This document shows, piece after piece, positions 15,951-24,643 of a stretch of DNA of 48,392 nucleotides. Every line of letters starts with the position of its first letter. The first letter of the stretch is position 1. Both the position numbers and the translations under genes were made by a program. The stretch covers positions 1-48,392 of the forward strand of contig NZ_JAFMJZ010000007.1 of NCBI RefSeq assembly GCF_017853185.1, given 5' to 3'. The notes under the pieces are model-generated. The model worked only from the letters and a program-made list of their open reading frames with translations, was not told the origin of the DNA and did no database searches. Source of the DNA: Mycolicibacterium sp. (lineage in GTDB: Bacteria; Actinomycetota; Actinomycetes; Mycobacteriales; Mycobacteriaceae).

Positions 15951-17588
15951 ATGGAACCGCGGCGCCGTCTGGGCGTTCAGGACGCTCTCTGGCTGGAGAT
16001 GGACCGTCCCAACAACCTGATGGTGGTCGACTCGGTGATCTGGACGGCCCAGCCGCTGGACTTCGCCAAGGTGCGTGCCGTGGTCGAGGAACGGCTGCTC
16101 AACCGCTACCCGGTGTTCCGCAGTCTGGCGGTCAAGGACGACGACGGCTCGTGGTGGTGGGAGCTTGACGAGAACTTCGACTTCGACAACCACGTCGCAC
16201 TGATCTCGCTGAAGAAGCCCGACGACCCGCGCGCCCTGCAGGAGCTGGTGGGCGCGCATCGCACCGAGATGCTGGACCGCAATCGTCCACTGTGGCAGGC
16301 GATCTGGGTCAAGCGATACCGCGGCGGCAGCGCGATGATCCTGCGCAGTCACCACGCCATCGCCGATGGGATGCGGATGGTGCAGCTGTCGATGAGCCTG
16401 TTCGACGCGACCCCGCAGGGCGGCCCGATCATGGCTCCCGCGGTGATCCAGCAGGGCGTCCAGACCCAGCCGCCCGGTCAGTCGGTCGCCCAACGCGTCC
16501 GGGCGACCGCCGCCGGGGCGGCCCAGGCCGCCGGTGGCGTGATCTCCCGGGTGACCGGTGCGCTCGGCGGACTGGCCGACGCCCCGCAGGCGTTGCAGCA
16601 GGTCGGGAGGATGGGCAGATTCGCACTGCGCAATCCACTGGGCGCGGGCGACACCGTGGTGCATGCGGTCCAGGCCACCGGGGCCGCGGTGGTCCAGACG
16701 GTGCGCGCGGCACTGCTGCCGGGCGGCGGTTCGATGGTCGACGTGTTCTCGGCAGCGCCCGGCGACGTCGACACCCTGCGCAAGTTGCTGATCGGCACCC
16801 GCAACGACGCCACCATCTGGACCGGGGAGGCCGGCGGCGAGAAGAGCGTGGCGTGGTCGGAGCCGATGTCGCTGCCGGCCATCAAGGCGGTGGCCCGGGC
16901 CAACCGGTGCACGGTCAACGACGTGCTGGTGACCACCGTCGCCGGAACGCTGCACGACTACCTCAAGGCACACGGTGCGCGGTGCTCCTCGGTGACCTTC
17001 ATGGTCCCGGTGAACCTCAAGCCGATCGACCTGACCCTGCCCGAGACCCTGGGTAATGAGTTCGCCCTGGTGCAACTGGAACTGCCGACCGACGAACCCG
17101 ACGCCGGCAAGGTGCTGGAGGCGGCCAAGCGCCGGATGGACCGGATCAAGAACGGTCACGAGGCCGCGGTGGCGTTCCGGTTGCAGGAGACCATCGCCGG
17201 GTTCAGCAGGAGCCTCTATGAGGCCTCGGTGGATCTGTTCACCAACCGCACCCTGGGAACCCTGACCAACGTCCCCGGGCCACCCATGCCGGTGTACCTG
17301 GCCGGCAGCCTGGTGGACGGCATGGTGGGGTGGGCGCCGATCTCCGGTGATCAGCCGATGAGCTTCACCATCTACAGCTACGACGGTGAGGTGACCGTCG
17401 GAATCGCTTGTGACACAAAGCTTGTGCCCGACCACGAGATGATCATCGAGGGCTTCGGCGCCGCGTTCGCCCGGCTGGTCGACGCCACCCCCGGGGCCGA
17501 TCTGATGCAGATCACCTGGGGCGGTGCCGGGCGTGGTCCCCGAGGCCCTAAGCAGGGTCCTGGGCGAGGTCGCGACCGGCGGCGATGA
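15951..17588 (+). CDS. WS/DGAT wax ester synthase / diacylglycerol acyltransferase
   Basis: This 545-residue acyltransferase makes triacylglycerol or wax ester from acyl-CoA. The active-site motif HHAIADG is at residues 134-140. The N-terminal block DALWLEMDRPNNLM and the C-terminal TLTNVPGPPMPVYLAG are family signatures. It is longer than common members because of an Ala/Gln-rich stretch at about 160-260. The last 41 bp, coding for a basic Gly/Arg tail, overlap the 3' end of the convergent TetR gene. It is divergent from the amide hydrolase gene. Confidence 0.9.
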   Translation: MEPRRRLGVQDALWLEMDRPNNLMVVDSVIWTAQPLDFAKVRAVVEERLLNRYPVFRSLAVKDDDGSWWWELDENFDFDNHVALISLKKPDDPRALQELVGAHRTEMLDRNRPLWQAIWVKRYRGGSAMILRSHHAIADGMRMVQLSMSLFDATPQGGPIMAPAVIQQGVQTQPPGQSVAQRVRATAAGAAQAAGGVISRVTGALGGLADAPQALQQVGRMGRFALRNPLGAGDTVVHAVQATGAAVVQTVRAALLPGGGSMVDVFSAAPGDVDTLRKLLIGTRNDATIWTGEAGGEKSVAWSEPMSLPAIKAVARANRCTVNDVLVTTVAGTLHDYLKAHGARCSSVTFMVPVNLKPIDLTLPETLGNEFALVQLELPTDEPDAGKVLEAAKRRMDRIKNGHEAAVAFRLQETIAGFSRSLYEASVDLFTNRTLGTLTNVPGPPMPVYLAGSLVDGMVGWAPISGDQPMSFTIYSYDGEVTVGIACDTKLVPDHEMIIEGFGAAFARLVDATPGADLMQITWGGAGRGPRGPKQGPGRGRDRRR

Positions 17589-18168
17589 GCGCCTTACGTC
17601 CGATGGCGAGGATGTTCTCGTCGAAGTCCAGGCCGTCCCGGTAGGACAGTTCCAAGAGGCGGTCGGCCATCTCGACGAACACCAGCATGGCCCGCGGGTC
17701 GGCGTCGGCGGGCATCAGGCCGGCCTCGACGAGGATCGCCTGCATCCGTCCGGCCAGGGTCTGCATCCGGGCCCGGACGTAGCCGGTGACCGCGGGGGAG
17801 GTCCGGCCGCCCATCCAGATCCGCGCGGTGCTCGGATGCTCCCGGTAGTACCGCACGTGCAGGTCGATCTCGTTGTCGAGCAACTCGGCCACCGAGGTGA
17901 CCTGCCAGGTCTGTTCGGCCTGCACGCAGCGGGCGTCGAGGTCGGCGCACTGCCGTTCGAGCAACTCGCCGAGGATGGCCTCCCGGTCCGGGAAGAACCG
18001 GTAGAGCGAGGGGTAGGAGACGCCGGCCCGGTCGGCGATCGCCCTGGTGGTGGCGGCGTCGACGCCCTGTTCGTCGGCGATCGCGGCGGCCGCGTCGAGG
18101 ATGCGGGTGACCGTCAGCCGGCTGCGTTCCTGCACCGGCGCCCGGCGGGCCACACTCGCGGTCGTCAC
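17548..18168 (-). CDS. TetR-family transcriptional repressor
   Basis: The 206-residue protein has an N-terminal TetR helix-turn-helix (RILDAAAAIADEQG, then TTRAIADRAGVSYPSLYRFFPDREAIL) and an all-helical ligand domain. The GTG start at VTTASV has AAGGA about 7 nt upstream, and the longer upstream frame enters the promoter. It is divergent from the flavin monooxygenase, and the gap holds two palindromes and a strong promoter, so it probably represses that operon and itself. Its 3' end overlaps the WS/DGAT gene antiparallel for 41 bp. Confidence 0.9.
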   Translation of the reverse strand: MTTASVARRAPVQERSRLTVTRILDAAAAIADEQGVDAATTRAIADRAGVSYPSLYRFFPDREAILGELLERQCADLDARCVQAEQTWQVTSVAELLDNEIDLHVRYYREHPSTARIWMGGRTSPAVTGYVRARMQTLAGRMQAILVEAGLMPADADPRAMLVFVEMADRLLELSYRDGLDFDENILAIGRKALIAAGRDLAQDPA

Positions 18169-18185
18169 CAGATTCGTCCTTTTCC

Positions 18186-18218
18186 TTGACAGCTGTCGGC
18201 AAAAATATAACATTGTTA
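18186..18218 (+). promoter_or_regulatory. Divergent promoter with two palindromes, TetR-monooxygenase gap
   Basis: TTGACA (18186-18191) and TAACAT (18208-18213), 16 bp apart, form a good plus-strand promoter for the monooxygenase gene. GACAGCTGTC (18188-18197) is a perfect 10 bp palindrome over the -35, and TAACATTGTTA (18208-18218) is a perfect 11 bp palindrome over the -10. Both are candidate TetR operators. The predicted transcript would have about 33 nt of leader, including GGGAG before ATG. Confidence 0.65.
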
Positions 18219-18252
18219 GCGTTTACGCCAGCGCTCGAAAACGGGAGATCCG

Positions 18253-19776
18253 ATGTCCGTCACCACGCTCAATGCGGCCCGCCCCACCGAATCCCTGACC
18301 GGCCACGTCGACGTGCTCATCGTCGGGGCCGGCATCTCCGGCATCGGGCTGGGCCACTACCTGGTCAAGATGCAGCCCGGCCGGTCGTTCGCCATCGTCG
18401 ACGGCCGCGACGCGATCGGCGGCACCTGGGACCTGTTCCGCTACCCGGGAATCCGGTCGGACTCCGACCTGTTCACCTTCGGCTACGAGTTCAAGCCGTG
18501 GACGTCGCAGAACGCCATCGCCGACGCCGACGAGATCCTCAACTACATGCACGAGGTCGTCGAAGAGGACGGCCTGGCCAAGCGGATCTACTTCCACCAC
18601 AAGGTGATCAGCGCCGACTTCGACTCCGCCACCGCTAAGTGGACCGCGACGCTGGAGCGCGACGGCAAGCAGTGGCAGGTCACCGCCGACTGGCTGTTCG
18701 GCGCGACCGGCTATTACGACTACGCCGCCGGTCACCGGCCGCACTTCGACGGCGAGGAGGACTTCGAGGGCACCATCGTGCATCCGCAGTTCTGGCCCGA
18801 GGACCTCGACTACAAGAACAAGGACGTCGTCGTGATCGGCAGTGGCGCCACCGCCGTCACGCTGATCCCGGCGATGGCCGACGACACCGCGCACATCACC
18901 ATGCTGCAGCGTTCGCCCACGTACGTGATGCCGCTGCCCAAACGCGACCCGGTGGCCAACGGGCTGAACAAGGTGTTGCCGGAGAAGCTCGCCTACAAGA
19001 TCAACCGCGGACTCAACAAGGGCCGGCAACGGTTCATCTACAACCTGGGCCAGAACCAGCCCAAGATCGCCCGTCGGATCATCCGGTTCTTCAACGAACA
19101 GGCGCTGCCCAAGGGCTACGACATCGACACCCACTTCAACCCGACCTACAAGCCGTGGGATCAGCGGTTGTGCGCTGTGCCGGACAACGATCTGTTCAAG
19201 GCCATCTCCAAGGGCAAGGCCTCGGTGGTCACCGACAAGATCGTGCGGTTCACCAAGACCGGCATCCTGCTGGCCTCGGGACGGGAACTGAAGGCCGACA
19301 TCATCGTCACCGCGACGGGTCTGAAGCTGTTGCCGTTCGGCGGTATCGGGGTTTCGGTCGACGGGGTCGCCAAGGATCCGCACGACACCGTGGTCTACAA
19401 GAGCTTCATGCTTTCGGGCATTCCGAACATGGCCTTCGCGTTCGGCTACACCAACTCGTCCTGGACGCTGAAGGTCGACCTGGTCTGCGAGCACCTGTGC
19501 CGGCTGATGTCCTACATGGATCAGCACGGCTACACCACCGTGGTGCCGGTCTGCGACGACCAGTCGCTGGAGAAGCGTCCGATGCTGGACTTCCCGGCCG
19601 GTTACATCACCCGCGCCGTGGACCAGTTCCCGCAGCAGGGCACCACCGGACCGTGGACCGTCGAGATGAACTTCCGGGCCGACGCCCGGCGGCTGCGCAA
19701 GGGGCCGGTCGAGGATGCGGCGCTGCGGTTCTCGGTGGCCCGCCCGGCGGTGACGTCCGGAGCTGCCAGCGCATGA
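18253..19776 (+). CDS. FAD-dependent Baeyer-Villiger-type monooxygenase, MymA/EthA-like
   Basis: The 507-residue enzyme has an N-terminal FAD site GAGISGIG (about 26-32), GGTWD (56-60), an NADPH site GSGATA (about 196-201) and the Baeyer-Villiger fingerprint F-x-G-x3-H-x3-W-P at 171-182 (FEGTIVHPQFWP). Mycobacterial relatives (MymA, EthA) oxidise ketones and sulfur or nitrogen compounds and can activate thioamide prodrugs. It is divergent from a TetR gene and overlaps the next hydrolase gene by 4 bp. The neighbourhood of monooxygenase, alpha/beta hydrolase and WS/DGAT recalls the mymA operon, but its AraC regulator VirS is replaced by TetR. Confidence 0.9.
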   Translation: MSVTTLNAARPTESLTGHVDVLIVGAGISGIGLGHYLVKMQPGRSFAIVDGRDAIGGTWDLFRYPGIRSDSDLFTFGYEFKPWTSQNAIADADEILNYMHEVVEEDGLAKRIYFHHKVISADFDSATAKWTATLERDGKQWQVTADWLFGATGYYDYAAGHRPHFDGEEDFEGTIVHPQFWPEDLDYKNKDVVVIGSGATAVTLIPAMADDTAHITMLQRSPTYVMPLPKRDPVANGLNKVLPEKLAYKINRGLNKGRQRFIYNLGQNQPKIARRIIRFFNEQALPKGYDIDTHFNPTYKPWDQRLCAVPDNDLFKAISKGKASVVTDKIVRFTKTGILLASGRELKADIIVTATGLKLLPFGGIGVSVDGVAKDPHDTVVYKSFMLSGIPNMAFAFGYTNSSWTLKVDLVCEHLCRLMSYMDQHGYTTVVPVCDDQSLEKRPMLDFPAGYITRAVDQFPQQGTTGPWTVEMNFRADARRLRKGPVEDAALRFSVARPAVTSGAASA

Positions 19777-20627
19777 GCCGGCCCGCCTTCGTCGAGGTGG
19801 GGGGCAGGCGCGTCCGGGTTCGGGTGGACGGTGATCCGCACAAGCCGCCGGTGCTGTTGATCCACGGCATCGGTCGCAGCCTGGAGGACTGGGATCCGCA
19901 GTACGAGCCGCTGGCGGCCGCGCACCGGGTGATCGCCGTCGACGTCCCGGGCTTCGGCTTCTCCGACCGGCCCGACGGCCCGATCTCGTTGTCCACCTTC
20001 GCCAATGGCGTGCTGGGTGCGGTCGACGTGCTGGGCGAGACCAGGCCGCTGCACATCGTCGGCAACTCCCTCGGCGGAGCCATCACGTTGCAGATCCTGG
20101 CGACCCGGCCCGAACGGGTGGCCAGCATGGCGCTCATCGACAGCGCGGGCTTCGGCAGCGAGGTGACGATGCTGCTGCGAATCCTTGCCATGCCCGTCAT
20201 CGGCCCGCTGAGCACCAAGCGCACCACCCGCCCGGCCGCCCGGATGCTGGAGCGGGCCTGTTTCGCCGATCCGGCGCTGGCCACCGAACACCGCGTCGAC
20301 CGGGCGATGGCGATCGCCGCCAAGCCGCACCACGGCGAGGTGATGCTGGCCACCGCGCTGCAACTGGCCAGCGGTCGTGGGATCAAGCCGGGCTGGCGCC
20401 GCCAGCTGGCCGCCTTCGCCGCATTGCACCAGCGGCCCACCCTGGTGATGTGGGGCGAGAAGGACAAGGTGCTGCCGGCGCATCACATCGACGAGGCCCG
20501 GCGGGTCTTCCCGCACGCCGAAACCCATCTGCTGCCCGGGGTCGGCCACATGCCGCAGATCGAAGCCCCCGACGAGTTCGCCGATCTGCTGCTGCCGTTC
20601 CTGGCCAAGGCGACGGCGAACAGCTGA
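19773..20627 (+). CDS. Alpha/beta hydrolase
   Basis: The 284-residue hydrolase has the oxyanion region HGIGRSLEDW (31-40), nucleophile Ser99 in VGNSLGG, a late Asp in WGEKDKVLP and the catalytic His in GVGHMPQIEAP. In Baeyer-Villiger operons such a hydrolase typically opens the ester made by the monooxygenase. The ATGA overlap with the upstream gene supports that coupling. Its stop codon directly abuts the stop of the convergent PE-PPE gene with no intervening base. Confidence 0.9.
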   Translation: MSRPAFVEVGGRRVRVRVDGDPHKPPVLLIHGIGRSLEDWDPQYEPLAAAHRVIAVDVPGFGFSDRPDGPISLSTFANGVLGAVDVLGETRPLHIVGNSLGGAITLQILATRPERVASMALIDSAGFGSEVTMLLRILAMPVIGPLSTKRTTRPAARMLERACFADPALATEHRVDRAMAIAAKPHHGEVMLATALQLASGRGIKPGWRRQLAAFAALHQRPTLVMWGEKDKVLPAHHIDEARRVFPHAETHLLPGVGHMPQIEAPDEFADLLLPFLAKATANS

Positions 20628-21917
20628 TCAGGGCCGGCGGCTGTGCGCCGCCGCGCGCCCTGGCGTCACTGGCTTGCTTCTGTGCGCCGCGCCGGCGGAA
20701 ACCTTGCCTCGCAACGGCTTAGCCGTGACCGACGCAGCTGGTGCCGACGAATCCGCCGGTGTGTACGGCGTCGGCGGTCCGTACGGTTCGATCGCGCCGG
20801 TGTCCACCGCCGGCCCGCCCACACCGTAGGGCCCCGGTGCGGTGGTGCCGAACGGCCGGTTGGCCGGATCACCGGAGACATAGGCGATCCCGTTGTCCCA
20901 GCCGGTCGGGATGGCGGTCAGGAAATCCACCAGGGTCTTGACCGGATTGGGGATGTAGAGCGGATTGGCCATCGTCGGCGTGCCGGGGTTGATCGTGCGG
21001 TCGTACCCGGTCTCGACCAGAACCCGCAGCGGCGGATCCAACACGGTGGCGATCAGCGGTCCGAGCCAGGGCACCACGGTGATCGGCGCGAGTATCGGCA
21101 GGGTCGGCGCCGGGATGAGGTAGTACGTCGAATCCTGGTACTGCCCTTGGAGTTCCGGGGTGCCGATGTCCAACGGCCGCAGGTGCACGAAGTAGTACCC
21201 CGCGATCGCATTGATCATCGTCAGCAGATTGAACGGGTTGGTGGGGGAGTCCGACATCAGGTCGTACTGTCCTGCCACGTCGACGGTCGTCAGCGGTGCG
21301 GATTGCGGTGAGTCGGTCGGCGTCGCGCCGTTGAAACTCACCCCGAGGAACGGGATGTGCAGCCCGGGCACCCGGGCCAGGATGCCGCCGTCGGGCCGGT
21401 TGGGGTTGGACTGCATGACGAAGTTCACCGCCGCGGTCGACGGCGAGGCGATCAGCGAGGCCTTCTCGTCGCTGGCGATCGTCGCGCTCTGCGAGTAACC
21501 GAAGACGACGTAGCCGGTATCGGTCAGCGGCGCGGTCACGGTGTGGCCGTACGGCGGTTCGGTGACCACACATGCGGTGCCGCGCACGCACTTGTCGAGG
21601 TTGGCCATCCCGGCCGCCACCGAGGCGTCGAAGCTCAGCCCCCACAAGCCACTCATGATGCCCATCTGCTCGGGGGTGTAGACCGCGACCCGGGTGCAGA
21701 CCGCGGCACACAGTCCGGTGTCGGCGACGTACTTGTCGCTCATGGTGTCCACGTAGTAGCCGACCCAGTCCGACGGTTGCGGTGGCACCTTCAGCGGGTT
21801 GAAGGTGCCACCCATGATCAGGGCGGTCGTGGCCGAGGCGGCGTCAGCCGGAGCAGCGGCGGCGAGGGTGATCGCGGCCAGTGCCGCCGCGACACCGCTA
21901 CGAATCCGCACGCCCAT
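20628..21917 (-). CDS. Secreted PE-PPE domain serine hydrolase
   Basis: The 429-residue precursor has a signal peptide (to about residue 27, APADAA), then a PE-PPE domain (PF08237-type): ALIMGGTFNPLKVP, nucleophile Ser142 in FGYSQSA, and YYFVHLRPLDIGTP. It has no PE or PPE N-terminal domain, unlike many members. Related mycobacterial proteins (Chp1, Chp2) are acyltransferases that work with PapA proteins in trehalose-lipid synthesis, while others are esterases. The Pro/Ala/Ser-rich tail from about 365 is low complexity. TACCGT ends 6 nt before the ATG, so the message may be leaderless. Confidence 0.87.
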   Translation of the reverse strand: MGVRIRSGVAAALAAITLAAAAPADAASATTALIMGGTFNPLKVPPQPSDWVGYYVDTMSDKYVADTGLCAAVCTRVAVYTPEQMGIMSGLWGLSFDASVAAGMANLDKCVRGTACVVTEPPYGHTVTAPLTDTGYVVFGYSQSATIASDEKASLIASPSTAAVNFVMQSNPNRPDGGILARVPGLHIPFLGVSFNGATPTDSPQSAPLTTVDVAGQYDLMSDSPTNPFNLLTMINAIAGYYFVHLRPLDIGTPELQGQYQDSTYYLIPAPTLPILAPITVVPWLGPLIATVLDPPLRVLVETGYDRTINPGTPTMANPLYIPNPVKTLVDFLTAIPTGWDNGIAYVSGDPANRPFGTTAPGPYGVGGPAVDTGAIEPYGPPTPYTPADSSAPAASVTAKPLRGKVSAGAAHRSKPVTPGRAAAHSRRP

Positions 21918-21977
21918 CGAACGACGGTAACCGCCGGCGGGCTGAAAGGGGAGTAGCGCAGCCGTGAGCTCTGGGGA

Positions 21978-22634
21978 TCAGTTCATTGAAACGTCGAGGA
22001 TCGTTCGCTGGACACCCGCGCCCGGCCCATCGAAGTGCCACCACTCACCGGAGTACACCGCCAGGCCCCCGGCAGCCATCGCGTTGCGCAACACCGCCCG
22101 GTTGGCCTGCTGCTGGGCGGTGAGGCCGTCGGTGGCGAAGGCCGTTGCGCGGGCGGTGAAGTCGTCGAAACCGGTGCCCATGTCGACCGGGCGGCCGGCC
22201 AGGGTGATCGTCACGTCCACCGACCGCGCGCTCTCGTGGCTGCGCGCGTACGGTCCCGGCTTGGCCACCCAGGCCGGGTTCGGCACCGCCTCGAACATCC
22301 GGACCTGAACCTCGTGCGGCCGGTAGCAGTCCCAGAAAACCAGGGTCGCGCCCTGGGCGCGCAGGGCGGCCGCGGCCGCGGTCAACCCCGGCGCCAGTGA
22401 CTCATGGACCAGGCAACGGGCGTTGGACGGATACAACTGGACGCCGACGAAGTTGTCGGCCGTGGCGTAGCGGAGGTCGATGATCGCGTCGGGCACCACC
22501 GAGCGGACGTCGACGAAGCCGGCGGCCCGGGCCTGCGGGGAGACCGGCGGGACGCCACCGTCGGGTGCGGCGCTCACCGGAGTCGCGGAGACGACGGCGA
22601 GGGTCACCAGGGCGGCTGTCAACCGGGTGCGCAT
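21978..22634 (-). CDS. Secreted VanX-type D-Ala-D-Ala dipeptidase (M15D)
   Basis: The 218-residue precursor has a signal peptide (MRTRLTAALVTLAVVSATPVSA) and an M15D domain. Seen are DLRYATADNFVG near the start, the zinc-ligand pattern H-x6-D in SHESARSVDVT, and catalytic Glu and His in GEWWHFD. In vancomycin-resistance VanX the first motif reads S-x-H-S-R-G-S-A-I-D. Here the Gly is missing, which may shift specificity. Its ATG overlaps the TGA of the CPBP gene by 1 nt, so the two are cotranscribed. A role in wall peptide recycling is more likely than antibiotic resistance, since no vanH or vanA is present. Confidence 0.87.
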   Translation of the reverse strand: MRTRLTAALVTLAVVSATPVSAAPDGGVPPVSPQARAAGFVDVRSVVPDAIIDLRYATADNFVGVQLYPSNARCLVHESLAPGLTAAAAALRAQGATLVFWDCYRPHEVQVRMFEAVPNPAWVAKPGPYARSHESARSVDVTITLAGRPVDMGTGFDDFTARATAFATDGLTAQQQANRAVLRNAMAAGGLAVYSGEWWHFDGPGAGVQRTILDVSMN

Positions 22635-23521
22635 CACTGCATTGTCTCTGCAGGAGTCAAATCCAGGTGTTCGGCCTCGTAGCGGTACCGCGGATAGCTC
22701 AGCCGCCGGTGGGTGCGCCAGACGATCAGCGCGGCCGCCAGCACGGCGGCGACCAGTGCCCCGATCCCGGCGTTGAGCACTGCGGCGTCGCGGGAGATCA
22801 CCCCGCGGTCGGCGAGCACCTGGACGTAGGTGGCGGTGCCGTTGACCGACCCGTGCAGCAGCATCACCAGCAGCAGGCTGGCCCGGGTGTTGTTCGACAG
22901 CCAGGTGAACACCACGCTGATGGCGGTGGTGAAACAGACGAAGATGGCCGCGTCGACCGCCCCGGTGACCGCGTCGGCGCTGAACCAGGCCGGTGCGTAC
23001 AGGAAGAAGTGCCAGCCCGCCCACAGCAGACCCAGCAGCAGGCTGGCGCGCAACGGCCCGAACCGGTGTTGCATCCGGGGCAGCGCGAACCCGCGCCACC
23101 CCGACTCCTCGAACAGCGGGCCGAAGATGAAATGCGCGGCGAACGCGGCGGGATACAGCGCCAGCGCCGATGGTGTCAGCACGCGGAAGATCTCGGGCCC
23201 GGCTACCGCCGCGGTGAACAGCAGTTCGATGACCGGAATCAGCAGCAGCGCAACGAGATACCAGATCGCGCCGACGTCCCAGCACGTCAGGCGTTGCAGC
23301 AACCGGCGGATTCCGGCGCGCCCCTGGGTCACGGCCGTCATGAAGAAGGCCGTTCCGGTGACCCCGACGGCCACCCCGGGCAACGCCGCCAGCGACGGCA
23401 CATGGCGGGTCTCGGAGAACGCCGGGATCCCGTTGAGCAGCAGCGGCGTCCACAACGCCCAGGTCACCGCGTAGGCGAGGACGAAGAACGAGATCAGCGG
23501 GTGAGCGCGCAGCAGTCGCAT
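22634..23521 (-). CDS. CPBP (CAAX/Abi) family intramembrane metalloprotease
   Basis: The 295-residue membrane protein has about eight hydrophobic helices and the family motifs: EE-x3-R in FEESGWRGFALP, a second His in GWHFF, and LLHGSVNG with the third His. Members are glutamate proteases or scaffold-like membrane proteins with roles from prenyl-protein processing to bacteriocin immunity. AAGGAGGG upstream of ATG gives a strong ribosome binding site. It is followed by the VanX-type gene with a 1 nt overlap, which suggests a shared envelope role. Confidence 0.88.
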   Translation of the reverse strand: MRLLRAHPLISFFVLAYAVTWALWTPLLLNGIPAFSETRHVPSLAALPGVAVGVTGTAFFMTAVTQGRAGIRRLLQRLTCWDVGAIWYLVALLLIPVIELLFTAAVAGPEIFRVLTPSALALYPAAFAAHFIFGPLFEESGWRGFALPRMQHRFGPLRASLLLGLLWAGWHFFLYAPAWFSADAVTGAVDAAIFVCFTTAISVVFTWLSNNTRASLLLVMLLHGSVNGTATYVQVLADRGVISRDAAVLNAGIGALVAAVLAAALIVWRTHRRLSYPRYRYEAEHLDLTPAETMQ

Positions 23522-23588
23522 GGTGCCCTCCTTACCACCGACTCAGAGGTGGCTGTAACGAAACGCCGGCATGGGCGGATGAACGGGT

Positions 23589-23942
23589 ATGGGAGTTCGC
23601 ATCGCACGCCGGCTTCGGGACGGCGCCGTCGCCCTCAGCCTGGGGATGACGCTCTGGACAGCGCCGCACGGCCTGGCCGACACGGCTGAGCCCGCCCCGC
23701 CACCGGCGGCCGAGGTGACCCCGTTGGCTGCACCGGCGGTGACCCCGCCGGACGGGATGCCGCACCTGCCCAGCCCGGACAGCCTGCCGCCCGGGACGAC
23801 CCAATCCGCGCCCGAACATCGCAACCTCGGGTACCTGCGGCAGATCTGGCAGGCGGTGCAAAGCCACGACGTAACGATGTCCGACGCACTGCTGCTGATC
23901 GCCCAGCGGCCGATGGACACACCGGCCAGAGAGCCGGGCTGA
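23589..23942 (+). CDS. Small secreted Pro-rich protein of unknown function
   Basis: The 117-residue protein has an N-terminal signal-like segment (basic MGVRIARRLRD, then AVALSLGMTLW, cleavage near GLADTA). A Pro/Ala-rich linker of about 45 residues leads to a compact C-terminal block, LGYLRQIWQAVQSHDVTMSD, which looks like a conserved helical domain. I do not recognise a characterised homologue. It lies alone on the plus strand between two minus-strand genes, 7 bp before the stop of the convergent SOUL gene. Confidence 0.6.
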   Translation: MGVRIARRLRDGAVALSLGMTLWTAPHGLADTAEPAPPPAAEVTPLAAPAVTPPDGMPHLPSPDSLPPGTTQSAPEHRNLGYLRQIWQAVQSHDVTMSDALLLIAQRPMDTPAREPG

Positions 23943-23949
23943 GCCCGGG

Positions 23950-24597
23950 CTAATCCGGGCCGATGCTCACGACGACCTCGTTGCGGCGCAGGAACGGTAG
24001 CGTCCACGGCGGGTCGTAGAACCAGCCCATCGGCTCTCCGGCCGGCTCGATCCCGTTGTCCCGCAGGGACTTCAGCAGCTCTTCGGTGCGTTCGGCCACC
24101 GCCCGGTTGGTGAGCATCCCGGCGAACCTCAGTACCGCCACCCGATCCGGCGGGACTGTGACCAGGCGCACCCGATCGTCGTTGGGCGTGGGCAGGCTCT
24201 CCAGGGTGTACTCCGACGGCATGAAGAACCGGATCACCCACTGGCCGTCGGCCCCGCGCTCGGCGGCCACCGGCGCGGTCATCGCGATCTTCTCGTTCTG
24301 CTGGGCGCCTTTCCCGTTCTGCTGGGCGACGGGGGCCGTCATCGCGATCTTGGCCCTGGCGGTGTTGCCGCCGAAGATGTACCCCGCCAGCCGCCGGAAC
24401 CCCTCGTTGCGGGCGGCATCCTCGTCGGCGTCGACGGAGGTCTCCGCGGCGATCCGGGTGCCGTAGCGGCGGATCTCGACGTCGCCCACCTTGCGCTCCA
24501 CCGTGAACGACGGTTCCTCGGTGCCGTGCCGGATGCCCACGATCGTGCCCGCGGCCTCGGCGACCTGTCCCGCCGCGCCGATGATCTTGTTCAGCAT
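23950..24597 (-). CDS. SOUL family (heme-binding) protein
   Basis: The 215-residue protein matches the SOUL/HBP family: EVRRYGTR-like IRRYGTRIAAET, GFRRLAGYIFGGN, KIAMTAPV and RFFMPSEYTLESLPTP. Eukaryotic members bind heme or tetrapyrroles, and bacterial functions are unknown. The segment KIAMTAPVA occurs twice, 20 residues apart, with QQN and QQNEK between. Repeated bases in the DNA show a recent 60 bp in-frame duplication. The ATG at 24597 is preferred over an upstream TTG. Confidence 0.87.
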   Translation of the reverse strand: MLNKIIGAAGQVAEAAGTIVGIRHGTEEPSFTVERKVGDVEIRRYGTRIAAETSVDADEDAARNEGFRRLAGYIFGGNTARAKIAMTAPVAQQNGKGAQQNEKIAMTAPVAAERGADGQWVIRFFMPSEYTLESLPTPNDDRVRLVTVPPDRVAVLRFAGMLTNRAVAERTEELLKSLRDNGIEPAGEPMGWFYDPPWTLPFLRRNEVVVSIGPD

Positions 24598-24643
24598 GTC
24601 CGCCAATGTACCTGCGGTTTCCGGTCCCCGGCCGGGCCCGGAT

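Noticed and set aside
15921-17435. A 504-codon minus-strand frame antisense to WS/DGAT
   Set aside because: The plus-strand frame has the HHxxxDG motif and family signatures, while the antisense frame has none.
20635-20653. Terminator hairpin CGGCGGC/GCCGCCG after the alpha/beta hydrolase
   Set aside because: The stem lies within the coding end of the PE-PPE gene in low-complexity GC DNA, with no following T-run.
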